DNA of 64,000 nucleotides from an uncultured Flavobacteriales bacterium (lineage in GTDB: Bacteria > Bacteroidota > Bacteroidia > Flavobacteriales > BACL11). This document shows, in pieces, positions 1 to 8,175 of the stretch. Within the stretch, counting starts at the first letter, position 1; every line of letters begins with the position of its first letter. Location: assembly GCA_943788405.1 (NCBI GenBank), contig CALSQD010000001.1:1-64000 (forward strand), written 5' to 3'. Below the pieces are notes generated by a model. The model worked only from the letters and a program-made list of their open reading frames with translations. It was not told where the DNA came from and made no database searches. The position numbers and the translations under genes were made by a program.

Positions 1-1379
1 GTAGTTGTAGGTAACAATACGGCATCAATCACATGTACTACTCCATTGTCAGCTACTATATCAGCAACAATAACTTGTGTGTTGTCAATAAAAACACCAT
101 TAGCATTAATCGTTACTGTTACGTCCGTTCCAAGTAATGTTGTAACTATTTGATTATTTGATAACATTCCTGACATTACACTAGACCCAACAACATGGTG
201 CTTTAATATGTCTGTTAATTGCGGAATGTCATTTAATAATGCAGTAACTGTACCTGCTGGTAGTAGATTAAAAGCAGCATCTGTTGGTGCAAATAATGTA
301 AGCGTACCTGGGTCAGACAAAACAACATCTAATGCACACGCATCTATAGCAACCTTTAAAGTAGTGTGATCAGTAGAATTAGATACAATGTCATAAATTG
401 AATTAGTAGAACAGTCATTCCAATATGGACTTGAAGGATCGTCAGGAAAAACAACCATTTCAGATGATGGATCATAATCAACCCCAGCAACTAGAGAATT
501 AGCATCATCAACAAAAGTAACAGTGTGTATAATAAAATCATAAATATATGCCTGCTGACATGTTCCACATGTATCTGCTAGTGCTGTTCCGTTAGGAATT
601 CCTGCACAATCAGTTGGCGGGATTAATACTGCATCAATTACGTGTACTACCCCATTGTCAGCAACAATATCAGCAACAATAACTTGTGCATTGTCAATAA
701 AAACGCCATTAGCATTAATTGTTACTGTTACATCTGTTCCAAGTAAAGTTGTAACTACTTGATTATTTGATAACATTCCTGACATTACACTAGACCCAAC
801 AACATGGTGCTTTAATATGTCTGTTAATTGCGGAATGTCATTTAATAATGCAGTAACTGTACCTGCTGGTAGTAAATTAAAAGCAGCATCTGTTGGTGCA
901 AATAATGTAAGTGTACCTGGGTCAGATAAAACAACATCTAATGCACACGCATCTATAGCTGTCTTTAAAGTAGTATGATCATTAGAATTGGAAACAATAT
1001 CATAAATTGAATTTGAAGCAGAGTTTACTGTAATCGAACCTACCATTCCAGCTTGAGCGTGAGAGCCTATAGAGCAGTCGTAGTTATATGTCCCCGGGAC
1101 AGTAAAAACATAAGTGTAAATCACCGCACCTACTGAGCTAGTAGCGATAGATTGAAAACTTACAGGATTATTAAAACTCACTGATGTTATAGAATTAATA
1201 TCAGCGTTGACATCATGAGTGCCACCATCATTAATCCATTTTACCGTATCTCCTTGATTAATTGTTAGAGCTGATGGTGTGTAATAGTAGCTTCCTGCAT
1301 TAACTGTGTGAGTAGTTGCCATTACAGAACTTGCCATAAAACAAGTTAAAAGCAACATAAATAGTTTGTTTTTTTTCAT
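1..1379 (-). CDS. Secreted plastocyanin-like plus tandem fasciclin (FAS1) protein, 3' end outside window
   Basis: An open frame runs from an ATG at 1379 to the window edge (about 459 codons, no stop), so the C-terminus is missing. It begins with a signal peptide (MKKNKLFMLLLTCF..., cleavage near VMA-TTH). Next is a cupredoxin domain of about 110 residues with a type 1 copper set: a His in GGTHDV and C-x4-H-x4-M in CSIGSHAQAGM. Two FAS1 domains follow (LFAPTDAAFNLLPAG, LKHHVVG, VIDAVL), separated by a Cys-containing linker of about 70 residues (CAGIPNGTALADTCGTCQ). FAS1 domains usually mediate adhesion or matrix contact at the cell surface. The missing end probably holds more repeats or a T9SS sorting domain (inference). 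The two FAS1 units are nearly identical in DNA. The start was chosen because it gives the signal peptide directly. Confidence 0.85.
   Translation of the reverse strand, partial: MKKNKLFMLLLTCFMASSVMATTHTVNAGSYYYTPSALTINQGDTVKWINDGGTHDVNADINSITSVSFNNPVSFQSIATSSVGAVIYTYVFTVPGTYNYDCSIGSHAQAGMVGSITVNSASNSIYDIVSNSNDHTTLKTAIDACALDVVLSDPGTLTLFAPTDAAFNLLPAGTVTALLNDIPQLTDILKHHVVGSSVMSGMLSNNQVVTTLLGTDVTVTINANGVFIDNAQVIVADIVADNGVVHVIDAVLIPPTDCAGIPNGTALADTCGTCQQAYIYDFIIHTVTFVDDANSLVAGVDYDPSSEMVVFPDDPSSPYWNDCSTNSIYDIVSNSTDHTTLKVAIDACALDVVLSDPGTLTLFAPTDAAFNLLPAGTVTALLNDIPQLTDILKHHVVGSSVMSGMLSNNQIVTTLLGTDVTVTINANGVFIDNTQVIVADIVADNGVVHVIDAVLLPTT
22..1014. repeat. Two 384-bp direct repeats, period 609 bp, coding for FAS1 domains
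   Basis: Positions 22-405 and 631-1014 align without gaps at an offset of 609 bp. By eye the first third is about 90 percent identical, and the block from roughly 160 to 300 against 769 to 909 differs at only one or two positions. The period equals 203 codons, so each unit is one FAS1 domain plus linker. Identity this high, including silent sites, points to recent duplication or gene conversion. Confidence 0.9.
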
Positions 1380-1422
1380 AATTTGATTTTTTAATTTTTT
1401 TTTCATTTTTAAAATATTTAGA

Positions 1423-1611
1423 TTAGTAATTAATTGTGTATTTTCCTTCTGGATAGATTTCAAGCCATCTGCTTAGTTGATTCTTATTTCTAAGTGTAAC
1501 AACTATATTATGTGCTCTAAAGATGATTTTTGGTGTACTGTTTTTTATTTTTTTTATAGTATCCCATGTTTTTTTAAAGCTTCTTTTTCTTTTATTCTTT
1601 TTTCCCTCCAT
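1423..1611 (-). CDS. Possible small basic protein, 62 aa, function unknown
   Basis: This ORF lies 43 bp upstream of the FAS1 gene on the same strand. The N-terminal third is very lysine/arginine rich (MEGKKNKRKRSFKKTW) and the C-terminus reads WLEIYPEGKYTINY. No family was recognised. An opposite-strand ORF of similar length (1477-1671) is more hydrophobic and looks like a shadow. The remainder of the 1380-1741 gap is AT-rich and shows only the promoter of the rightward gene. Composition alone does not prove this ORF is coding; it could equally be leader sequence of the FAS1 transcript. Confidence 0.3.
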   Translation of the reverse strand: MEGKKNKRKRSFKKTWDTIKKIKNSTPKIIFRAHNIVVTLRNKNQLSRWLEIYPEGKYTINY

Positions 1612-1729
1612 AATAATTTTTGTATAATATATTTATTAAAAACTTATGCAAATAAACAACTTTATTTATAACTGGCAAGTTTTTTGTATAGTTTTTTTAA
1701 AGAATCTTTATACAATAGATAAATATTAG

Positions 1730-1737
1730 TACATTTG
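1730..1737 (+). promoter_or_regulatory. Predicted -7 box TACATTTG for the DUF2452 gene
   Basis: TACATTTG matches the Bacteroidota housekeeping promoter box TAnnTTTG. Only four bases (CACT) separate it from the ATG at 1742, so the mRNA is predicted to be leaderless or nearly so. Confidence 0.6.
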
Positions 1738-1741
1738 CACT

Positions 1742-2125
1742 ATGAAAAAGAAAGCTGATAATATAGTATATAATTATTCTAGCCAAGAATATGACGCGTT
1801 CAGAAAAGAGTATCCTACTAGTTTTACTTCCAAAACATTTAGCCCCGAGAAGATAAAAGATTTAGAAGTAGATGCTCAACACTATTTGACAACAAGATTT
1901 TTTGAGATTAAAGAGAAGTACGAATCTCTATTAAAAGAACTAGAATGGTCAAATCTGATATTCAAATCAAAATATAATTTTAATCCTATTGTTGGAGAAA
2001 CATACTACCTATACAAAGGTAATAAGAATAATTTTCTAAGTATAATCAAACCCCATGAGTGGGAAATAGAATGTATGGGTTCATTCAAACTAACCTCAAA
2101 TAATACTTGGACTAAAACAGAATAG
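1742..2125 (+). CDS. DUF2452 family protein
   Basis: A 127-residue protein matching the DUF2452 pattern from memory: N-terminal KxDNIVYN...YDAFRKEY, central helix EIKEKYESLLKELEWSNLIF, and C-terminal FNPIVGETYYLY...FLSIIKPHEW...GSFKL. The biochemical function of the family is unknown. There is no signal peptide, so it is presumably cytoplasmic. It is a full-length single gene with its own promoter immediately upstream; nothing in the neighbourhood suggests a role. The start ATG is four bases after the promoter box, which fixes the start if the promoter is right. Confidence 0.8.
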   Translation: MKKKADNIVYNYSSQEYDAFRKEYPTSFTSKTFSPEKIKDLEVDAQHYLTTRFFEIKEKYESLLKELEWSNLIFKSKYNFNPIVGETYYLYKGNKNNFLSIIKPHEWEIECMGSFKLTSNNTWTKTE

Positions 2126-2234
2126 ATTATTATTACATTTATAATGCAAAATCACTATGTAATTTCTAAAAGAAAAATCTCAACTATTTAGGTACAGCTT
2201 AACCAAATTACATAACTTTAAAAATAAACAAGAA

Positions 2235-3032
2235 ATGCCAGAAGGTCCAGAAGTAAAAATAGCTTCAGATTATTTTAACGAATTCTTTTTATTAAGTAAA
2301 AAAGTAAATTTTGAAATTATTTCTGAATATTATGATCAAAAATATTATGATGTCTTCAGTACTATTAATGATAACTTAGATACTTTTCAGCCAACATTTA
2401 CTATTGGGAAGAATATATTTCTAGAGCTAAAGAACAATCAAATATTTAATTTTCACTTAGGAATGACGGGTGGGTGGTCAAATGAATTAATCAAACATTG
2501 TCATTTTCGTGTTTCTGATGGTAAGAATGAATTATTCTTTAAAGATGTAAGGAAATTTGGAAAGATGAAGATACTAACTAAATCTGAATTTAATATTAAA
2601 TTCAACCCTTCTTTTGATCTCTTGCATAAATTATATCATTTAAAAAGCCATTCAAATTATTTAGAAAAAAATATTAATGTTAAAAAATCTATATGCTCTA
2701 TAATAATGGATCAAAAATATTTTCCTGGGGTAGGGAACTATATTAAATCTGAGAGTTTATATCTATCCAAAATACATCCAGAGGAAAAATGGGGAAATCT
2801 TAATGAAAAAATGAAAACAAACTTAATAAAAAATATCCAGCAAGTAATGTGGAATAGCTATACTACAGGTGGTGCAGAACTTAAAGATTTTAAAAATCCA
2901 ATTAATTCATCTAAATTTAAATTAAAAATTTACGGAAAGAAATACACTGAAAATAAAAATCTAGTAATATCTAAAAATACCTCTGACTCGCGCAAAACTT
3001 GGTTTTGCTCTAAACAACAAAAATTACTCTAA
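2235..3032 (+). CDS. Formamidopyrimidine-DNA glycosylase / endonuclease VIII-like protein
   Basis: The protein begins MPEGPEV, the Fpg/Nei signature in which Pro2 is the Schiff-base nucleophile and Glu3 is catalytic once Met is removed; this also fixes the start at 2235. Further family features are FHLGMTGGW near residue 75, KDVRKFGKM near 108, and the helix-two-turn-helix block MDQKYFPGVGNYIKSESLY near 157. The role would be base-excision repair of oxidised bases. The C-terminus is unusual: the normal four-cysteine zinc finger is reduced to SDSRKTWFCSKQQ with one cysteine, so the finger is probably zincless or degenerate. At 265 residues the length is otherwise normal. Substrate preference cannot be judged. 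Confidence 0.85.
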   Translation: MPEGPEVKIASDYFNEFFLLSKKVNFEIISEYYDQKYYDVFSTINDNLDTFQPTFTIGKNIFLELKNNQIFNFHLGMTGGWSNELIKHCHFRVSDGKNELFFKDVRKFGKMKILTKSEFNIKFNPSFDLLHKLYHLKSHSNYLEKNINVKKSICSIIMDQKYFPGVGNYIKSESLYLSKIHPEEKWGNLNEKMKTNLIKNIQQVMWNSYTTGGAELKDFKNPINSSKFKLKIYGKKYTENKNLVISKNTSDSRKTWFCSKQQKLL

Positions 3033-3135
3033 ATATATTAAGCAGATTGAAGCATGCTAAATATTCTCAAAAGAAAAGTTAAATCTTGGTTCCACAGTAA
3101 GCGCCATCAAATAAATACGCACAAAAATAAATAGT

Positions 3136-3579
3136 TTATTTATTTGAGATAAATTTAATACTTATTGAATTAACGCAATGTCTCAGGTTTTTCTCTGTCA
3201 ACCTCTCCCCTTCAAAAACATGACCAAGATGACCCTTGCAATTTGCGCAGCATATTTCTACTCTTTGCATCCCAAAACTATTATCTTGAATTCTAATTAA
3301 TGAATTCTTAATCTCGTCATCAAATGATGGCCATCCACAATTTGATTTAAATTTTGAATCTGATTCAAACAGGGGGTTATTACAAGCCTTACAAACATAT
3401 AATCCTGCTTTAAATAAATCTACGTAATTACCAGAAAAAGCTCTTTCTGTTCCCCTATCAACAATTACCTCTCGTTCTTTCTTTGTCAAAGCATCAAAAT
3501 AATCTCTATTTTTGACAGTATTATCTTGTGCAAATAAATATCCAGACAATAAAAGAAACAACAAAATTAGTTTATACAT
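3136..3579 (-). CDS. msrB: Exported peptide-methionine (R)-S-oxide reductase MsrB
   Basis: A 147-residue MsrB with an N-terminal signal peptide (MYKLILLFLLLSGYLFAQ), so it is probably periplasmic. MsrB reduces methionine-R-sulfoxide in proteins. Visible motifs are the zinc-binding pairs CKAC (63-66) and CANC (111-114), the CGWPSF block (81-86), GHLGHVF (117-122) and the catalytic cysteine in RHCVNS (Cys135). It is the last gene of the carotenoid operon, 18 bp after crtYcd. A role in oxidative-damage repair alongside carotenoid antioxidants fits the context but is inferred. Confidence 0.92.
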   Translation of the reverse strand: MYKLILLFLLLSGYLFAQDNTVKNRDYFDALTKKEREVIVDRGTERAFSGNYVDLFKAGLYVCKACNNPLFESDSKFKSNCGWPSFDDEIKNSLIRIQDNSFGMQRVEICCANCKGHLGHVFEGERLTEKNLRHCVNSISIKFISNK

Positions 3580-3597
3580 TTTACAAGATTATTTTGA

Positions 3598-4311
3598 CTA
3601 ATTATTTAGTATATCCTGTTTTGTGGTATCTTTCTGCTTTCTTCTGCAATAAAACTCAAAAAGCATATAATTAATGTACATTAACACAAAATTATATAAG
3701 AAATCTTCAACAGGAATTGTCAGAAATCTTAAACCAATAATCTCAGCATTATTATACCATACTGGCGGAGTATTTACATCAAGATAGCCTGTTAAAATTC
3801 CATTTACAATTATAAACGGAATTAAAGAAATTAATATGTAGGTACTAAAAAAATACCCATTCAATTTTGATTTACTAAAGGATATATTTAACATAATTAG
3901 AGCTGAAAGTAAACATACAGAAAGAGTATAAGCTCTTTCATAAAATATTAACCCTATGACTAACAGTATTAAAGAAAACAATCTTAATACAAGATGATTA
4001 TATCGCATATCAAATTTATCGAACTTCTTTAAGACAAAATATGTAAACAAACAACAAAATGGTATAATAAGAAAAAATAAAATCTCCTCTAATGGTAAAT
4101 TTATTACTAGAATACCTGAATGATATTCTGAATTAAAGCCCCAAACACCTAAATATGTGAAATAGATGTCCCATAAAATAAATGGAAAAGAAGAGATCAA
4201 CAATGTAATAAACATTAAAGAGAAAAAATTGTTGAATTTTATTTTAGAATTAAATGAGGCTATAAATGGAATTATAAAAGAAAACAATAAGACCTTTAGG
4301 TATAGACTCAT
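3598..4311 (-). CDS. crtYcd: Lycopene beta-cyclase, fused heterodimer type (CrtYcd-like)
   Basis: A 237-residue membrane protein with about six to seven hydrophobic segments and two internally related halves. The first half carries NLPLEEILFF (residues 71-80) and the second TIPVEDFLYN (198-207); these paired acidic P(L/V)E(E/D) motifs mark the lycopene cyclase domain family (CrtYc/CrtYd, fungal CarRP type). It should cyclise both ends of lycopene to beta-carotene in the inner membrane. The start overlaps the crtZ stop by four bases, indicating translational coupling. CrtY-type FAD cyclases look different, so the alternative is unlikely. Confidence 0.85.
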   Translation of the reverse strand: MSLYLKVLLFSFIIPFIASFNSKIKFNNFFSLMFITLLISSFPFILWDIYFTYLGVWGFNSEYHSGILVINLPLEEILFFLIIPFCCLFTYFVLKKFDKFDMRYNHLVLRLFSLILLVIGLIFYERAYTLSVCLLSALIMLNISFSKSKLNGYFFSTYILISLIPFIIVNGILTGYLDVNTPPVWYNNAEIIGLRFLTIPVEDFLYNFVLMYINYMLFEFYCRRKQKDTTKQDILNN

Positions 4312-4754
4312 TTCTTAAAATATTTTTTTGATACAATTAACATCCCAAATGAACTTGCACCATATTTTCCTAAAGTTTTGTGATGAACTTTGTGAGCCAT
4401 TCGTATTGCCCTAATGTAAGGGTGATTTGATCTCTTTAAGAAAGGTAATCTTTGATGAATAATTATTTCATGAACAATAAAATATCCTAGTCCATATAGT
4501 GCAATACCTAGACCAAAGAAAATACAAATGTTATTATATTCATAGCCAATATAGATCAGAATCATTGATGGTATTGCAAAAATTAAAAAGAAAAAATCAT
4601 TTTTCTGGAATACTTTATTTTTATCTACCACATGATGATCTTCATGCAGCCTCCACAACAACCCGTGCATCAGGTATTTATGAGTAGCCCAAGCAACAGC
4701 CTCCATTATAAAGAATGTTATAAATACAATAAATATGTTAAATATTAAACTCAT
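4308..4754 (-). CDS. crtZ: Beta-carotene hydroxylase (CrtZ, fatty acid hydroxylase superfamily)
   Basis: A 148-residue integral membrane protein with the four histidine clusters of di-iron hydroxylases: HKYLMHG (25-31), HEDHH (37-41), HEIIIHQR (near 97) and HKVHH (near 120). CrtZ hydroxylates the beta-ionone rings of beta-carotene at C3 and C3', giving zeaxanthin. Length and motif spacing are typical. It overlaps idi upstream and crtYcd downstream by four bases each. No ketolase gene is visible, so the predicted product is zeaxanthin unless modified elsewhere. Confidence 0.93.
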   Translation of the reverse strand: MSLIFNIFIVFITFFIMEAVAWATHKYLMHGLLWRLHEDHHVVDKNKVFQKNDFFFLIFAIPSMILIYIGYEYNNICIFFGLGIALYGLGYFIVHEIIIHQRLPFLKRSNHPYIRAIRMAHKVHHKTLGKYGASSFGMLIVSKKYFKK

Positions 4755-5296
4755 GATAAACTAATTAATTTTTTATTTTTTTGCGCATATGCTTTTTGAA
4801 ATACTCGTTCGTAGCAAATTCTAAACCAAGGAGAAAACCTTTCTGGACAATCATTTAATAATTTTCTCAAACTCGTTTCATCTACATAGTTCCAACTACA
4901 TACTTCTTTGAAATTCGGTTTAGGCTTCTTGTCAGAAAATCCAATAAAAACATGGTCTAGCTCATGCTCAATAAGATTATTTTGGAACTCTGCTTTATAA
5001 ATAAAACTAAAAATAGGAAATATTTCTGTTTTTATACCCATTTCTTCAAATAATCTTCTATTTGCACATGATAGAGTAGATTCGTTATTTCTTGGATGAC
5101 TACAAGCTGTATTGCTCCAAATTCCAGGTGTATGATATTTCTCTAATGCTCTTCTCTGAATTAAAAGTTCATTATTAGAATTGAATATGAAAACAGATAC
5201 AGCCCTATGTAATACACCCTTCTCATGGGCTTCTAACTTATTCATCATACCAATTGGCTCATCTTCTTTATTTACTAGTATTACTTGCTCTTGCAT
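4751..5296 (-). CDS. idi: Isopentenyl-diphosphate delta-isomerase, type 1
   Basis: A 181-residue Nudix-fold protein. Key features are the active-site cysteine in SNTACSHPR (Cys65), the catalytic glutamate region IEHELDHVF (Glu112) and a degenerate Nudix box near RRLFEEMGI. It interconverts IPP and DMAPP, feeding prenyl chain synthesis for the carotenoid pathway. It starts three bases after the stop of the frameshifted gene and overlaps crtZ by four bases. No geranylgeranyl-diphosphate synthase gene lies in this window, so that step must be encoded elsewhere. Confidence 0.93.
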   Translation of the reverse strand: MQEQVILVNKEDEPIGMMNKLEAHEKGVLHRAVSVFIFNSNNELLIQRRALEKYHTPGIWSNTACSHPRNNESTLSCANRRLFEEMGIKTEIFPIFSFIYKAEFQNNLIEHELDHVFIGFSDKKPKPNFKEVCSWNYVDETSLRKLLNDCPERFSPWFRICYERVFQKAYAQKNKKLISLS

Positions 5297-5299
5297 TAT

Positions 5300-5759
5300 T
5301 TAGTTATTAATTATTGTGAAAATGAAATTCTGTAAATCTTTAGGCTCTGATTGTATATTAGACATTATCAATTTATAGTCACCATCAATATGTGTATCAT
5401 ATAGCAAGAACTTAGGGCAATTAAGTTGCACTAAATATCGCAAAAAACGAATCTCTGTACGTTTGGGGTTCAATAGTATCAAACTGTCTAATTTCTGAGT
5501 TGAATTTTTAAATATTTTATATTTACTAAAAGGATTAAGAATAAAATTACACTGCATGAGATTTGATATAATATTATAACTATATTTAACAGGTTCTAGT
5601 TTGGCATTACAATATTTACTTAGATTATTAAGTCTAATACAGCTTTCAAGATTATTTTGAGAAAGTACATATCTCTTCTCTTAATTTAATAAGATCACTG
5701 CATTGAGCGTTACTTGAAAAAGCAGGAAGTAAACAAAATAAAATAAAAAACAATCTCAT
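5300..5759 (-). pseudogene. Frameshifted secreted-protein gene inside the carotenoid operon
   Basis: The ATG at 5759 overlaps the crtB stop (ATGA), exactly as the other genes of the operon are coupled. From it, 35 codons encode a clean signal peptide (MRLFFILFCLLPAFSSNAQ) and CSDLIKLREEI before an in-frame TAA. A shift of one base near the sequence GAGATATGTA (about 5672-5681) restores an open frame that continues as VLSQNNLESCIRLNNL and ends NFIFTIINN at 5300, three bases before idi. The span is 460 bp, 153 codons plus one base. The block NPKRTEIRFLRYLVQLNCPKF resembles, from memory, a small exported protein family of Bacteroidota that occurs near carotenoid genes. A pseudogene, a sequencing error or a programmed frameshift are all possible. 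Confidence 0.75.
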
Positions 5760-6592
5760 ATTAAATTTAATTGATTCTTCAATGATGCTTTAAACATTAA
5801 TGCCAGCTTTTCTAAATTCGGAATTCTAATTCTATCTTCTAGTATTCTAGAGGGTGAAAGATGCTTAATCTTTTTAAACAGATGATAGTAGTATAAATAC
5901 GATAAATAAACTCCTCCCCTTGAAGAGCTAGGTAACATTTTTATGCCCACTAACGCATCTTTAAAATCTTTCTCTATATCTTTCTCTATCTTTATTTTAT
6001 CTGATTGTGAAAAGTCATCCAACTGAACCCCAGGGAAATAACTTCTTCCTAATAAGGAATAATCAATATTAGCATCTCTTAAGAAATTAATTTTTTGAAA
6101 TGCAGATCCTAAACTCATAGCTGTAGGCTTTAATTTATTATATAATTGCTCATTCCCATTAACAAATACCTTTAAGCACATTAGTCCAACAACCTCAGCA
6201 GAACCATGAATGTAATTATTATAATTCTCTTTGTTATAACTCCTCTCACTTAAATCCATCTCCATACTATCAAGAAAATTATTTATTAACGATAAATCAA
6301 TACTATAAGTATTTACAGTTTCTTGGAAACTGTTAAGGATTGGGTTTAAACTAATTTTATTATCAATTGCAAAGAATGCATCATCCTTAAATTTATTAAA
6401 TAGTATAATCTTATCATAATCATGAAATGAATCTACTATCTCATCAGCAAATCTTACAAATCCATAAATATTATATATAGATTTCCTTAAAGATTTATGC
6501 AAAGCTAAAATCCCAAATGAAAAACTAGTACTATAAGTTTTAGTCGTAATTTTACTGGCTTTATAAGAAACCTCATCAAATAATTTTTTCAT
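5756..6592 (-). CDS. crtB: Phytoene synthase (CrtB)
   Basis: A 278-residue member of the squalene/phytoene synthase family. The two Mg-diphosphate binding motifs are DEIVD (residues 50-54) and NFLRDANID (169-177), and the YSTSFSFG and YNIYGFVRFAD segments are typical. It condenses two geranylgeranyl diphosphates into phytoene, the first committed carotenoid step. Its ATG overlaps the crtI stop and its TGA overlaps the ATG of the next gene, so translation is coupled in both directions. Confidence 0.94.
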   Translation of the reverse strand: MKKLFDEVSYKASKITTKTYSTSFSFGILALHKSLRKSIYNIYGFVRFADEIVDSFHDYDKIILFNKFKDDAFFAIDNKISLNPILNSFQETVNTYSIDLSLINNFLDSMEMDLSERSYNKENYNNYIHGSAEVVGLMCLKVFVNGNEQLYNKLKPTAMSLGSAFQKINFLRDANIDYSLLGRSYFPGVQLDDFSQSDKIKIEKDIEKDFKDALVGIKMLPSSSRGGVYLSYLYYYHLFKKIKHLSPSRILEDRIRIPNLEKLALMFKASLKNQLNLI

Positions 6593-8061
6593 GATTTATG
6601 TTTTAAAATATAATCTGCAACTATTTGCCCTGAAATAATAGATGGAGGGACTCCAGGACCCGGAACAGTTAATTGACCAGTATAAAAAAGATTGGAAATA
6701 TGTTTACTTATCACTTTTGGTTTTAAATTAGCGGTTTGTAACAAAGTATTGGCAAGTCCATATGCATTGCCTTTAAATGCATTATAATCACTTTTAAAAT
6801 CATTAATACAATAACTTTTCTTAACAAGGATTTTATCTAATATCTTTTGTCCACAATATTTCTCCAATCTATTAATCATTTTATAAAAATATTCTTCTCT
6901 TAATTCATTATTATCGGCAATACCAGATGTCAAAGGCATTAATAAAAATAAATTTTCCTTGTCTTTAGGAGCTACCGTTTGGTCAGTTTTAGACGGACAA
7001 CACACATAAAATAATGGATCTTGTGGCCACTGCTTGTTTTTATAGATATCATTAGTATGCTGCTCAATATCACTGTCAAAAAATAAATTATGATGCTCTA
7101 AATTAGCTAGCTTCTTATCAATACCCAAATAATAAATTAAACATGAAGGAGACATAGAACGGTTGTTCCAATATGTTTTTGAGTAGCTACTATATTCTTT
7201 AGGTAATATATTCTGATCAAAATGGTGGTAATCAGCACCACAAATAACATAATCTGATTTAAATGCAGTTGATTTTGTAGTAATCTCATTTATTTTATGA
7301 TTAACAAAATTACAATCTGTAATTTCATTATTAGTGTAAAACTCTACTCCTAATTCTTTACATAATTCGACCATTCCATCAATAACCTTACCAAATCCTC
7401 CCATTGGATAATAAGTGCCTTGTTTTAAACCTGAAAATGCCATGAGACTATAGAGCGCAGGTGTATCCTTTGGAGAAGATCCTAAAAAAAGCACTGGAAA
7501 CTCTAGAATATTTCTTAGAAAAGGATTTTTAAAATGTCTTGACACAAGTTTTCTGTATGAAGAAAAGAGGCTCATCGTTCCAATATTTTTCAAAATATCT
7601 TTTTGTAATAACTCAAAAAAACTAACTCCAGGCTTATACATTAAAGACTTAACTGCCAGATTATATTTAATCTCAGCATCATCTATAAATTGCTTTAATT
7701 TATTTCCTGCCCCTTTTTCGTAACTTTCAAACAACTGTAAGACATCAGAAAAACTACTGTTAATTTTTATTGTATGATTGGTGTTAAATATTATCTGAAA
7801 ACCAGGCTCTAACTTTATTAGATCATAATAGTCAGATGGGTTTTTATCAAATCTTTTGAAGAAACTCTCAAATATATCCGGCATCCAATACCAGCTTGGA
7901 CCCATATCAAAGACAAAACCATCTTTAGTGAACTGCCTAGCTCTTCCTCCTAAAGTACTGTTCTTTTCAAAGACTTTTACATTTCCGCCTTCATTAGCTA
8001 ATGTAGCAGCCGCACTTAATGAAGCAAACCCTGAACCTATAATACTGTAATTATTTAACAT
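6589..8061 (-). CDS. crtI: Phytoene desaturase (CrtI)
   Basis: A 490-residue FAD-dependent amine-oxidase-type desaturase. The N-terminal dinucleotide fold reads SIIGSGFASLSAAATLA (7-22) followed by VFEKN and LGGRAR. GPSWYWMP is the usual substrate-region signature, and the C-terminal FAD motif is YTGQLTVPGPGVPPSIISG (about 457-475). It desaturates phytoene to lycopene. It is the first gene of the operon; a promoter box (TACATTTG, minus strand 8073-8066) ends only four bases before the ATG, so the message is predicted to be leaderless. Control by the divergent CarH-like repressor is inferred from the operator-like dyads in the spacer. Confidence 0.95.
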   Translation of the reverse strand: MLNNYSIIGSGFASLSAAATLANEGGNVKVFEKNSTLGGRARQFTKDGFVFDMGPSWYWMPDIFESFFKRFDKNPSDYYDLIKLEPGFQIIFNTNHTIKINSSFSDVLQLFESYEKGAGNKLKQFIDDAEIKYNLAVKSLMYKPGVSFFELLQKDILKNIGTMSLFSSYRKLVSRHFKNPFLRNILEFPVLFLGSSPKDTPALYSLMAFSGLKQGTYYPMGGFGKVIDGMVELCKELGVEFYTNNEITDCNFVNHKINEITTKSTAFKSDYVICGADYHHFDQNILPKEYSSYSKTYWNNRSMSPSCLIYYLGIDKKLANLEHHNLFFDSDIEQHTNDIYKNKQWPQDPLFYVCCPSKTDQTVAPKDKENLFLLMPLTSGIADNNELREEYFYKMINRLEKYCGQKILDKILVKKSYCINDFKSDYNAFKGNAYGLANTLLQTANLKPKVISKHISNLFYTGQLTVPGPGVPPSIISGQIVADYILKHKS

Positions 8062-8065
8062 ATCG

Positions 8066-8073
8066 CAAATGTA
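8066..8073 (-). promoter_or_regulatory. Predicted -7 box TACATTTG of the carotenoid operon
   Basis: On the minus strand TACATTTG is followed by CGAT and the crtI ATG. The upstream element of this promoter would fall about 8095-8101, inside the palindrome at 8093-8108, so a bound protein would block it. Confidence 0.6.
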
Positions 8074-8092
8074 TAGCTTTTTTTTAAATTAA

Positions 8093-8108
8093 TTATACAA
8101 TTGTATAA
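8093..8108. promoter_or_regulatory. Perfect 16-bp palindrome, candidate CarH operator for crtI
   Basis: TTATACAATTGTATAA is self-complementary and overlaps where the crtI -33 element is expected. The half-site TTATACA recurs in the second dyad at 8124-8149. This fits a MerR/CarH operator that represses the carotenoid operon, but the AT-rich context means the site needs binding data. Confidence 0.5.
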
Positions 8109-8123
8109 TATTTTATAAATTAT

Positions 8124-8149
8124 GTTATACATTCATAAGAATGTATAAC
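8124..8149. promoter_or_regulatory. 26-bp perfect inverted repeat, candidate CarH autoregulatory operator
   Basis: Arms GTTATACATTC (8124-8134) and GAATGTATAAC (8139-8149) are perfectly complementary around ATAA. The right arm overlaps the start of the TAACTTTG box (8146-8153) of the regulator gene, so binding would occlude that promoter. Both dyads share TTATACA/TGTATAA half-sites at different spacings. Confidence 0.55.
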
Positions 8150-8153
8150 TTTG
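8146..8153 (+). promoter_or_regulatory. Predicted -7 box TAACTTTG of the CarH-like regulator
   Basis: TAACTTTG matches TAnnTTTG and lies 22 bases before the ATG at 8176. It overlaps the inverted repeat at 8124-8149, consistent with autoregulation. Confidence 0.5.
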
Positions 8154-8175
8154 CAAAAATAATAAATACAAACAA

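Noticed and set aside
1477-1671. Plus-strand 64-codon ORF upstream of the DUF2452 gene
   Set aside because: Hydrophobic and Phe/Cys-rich in the way antisense of lysine-rich sequence appears; no promoter or family. Treated as a shadow.
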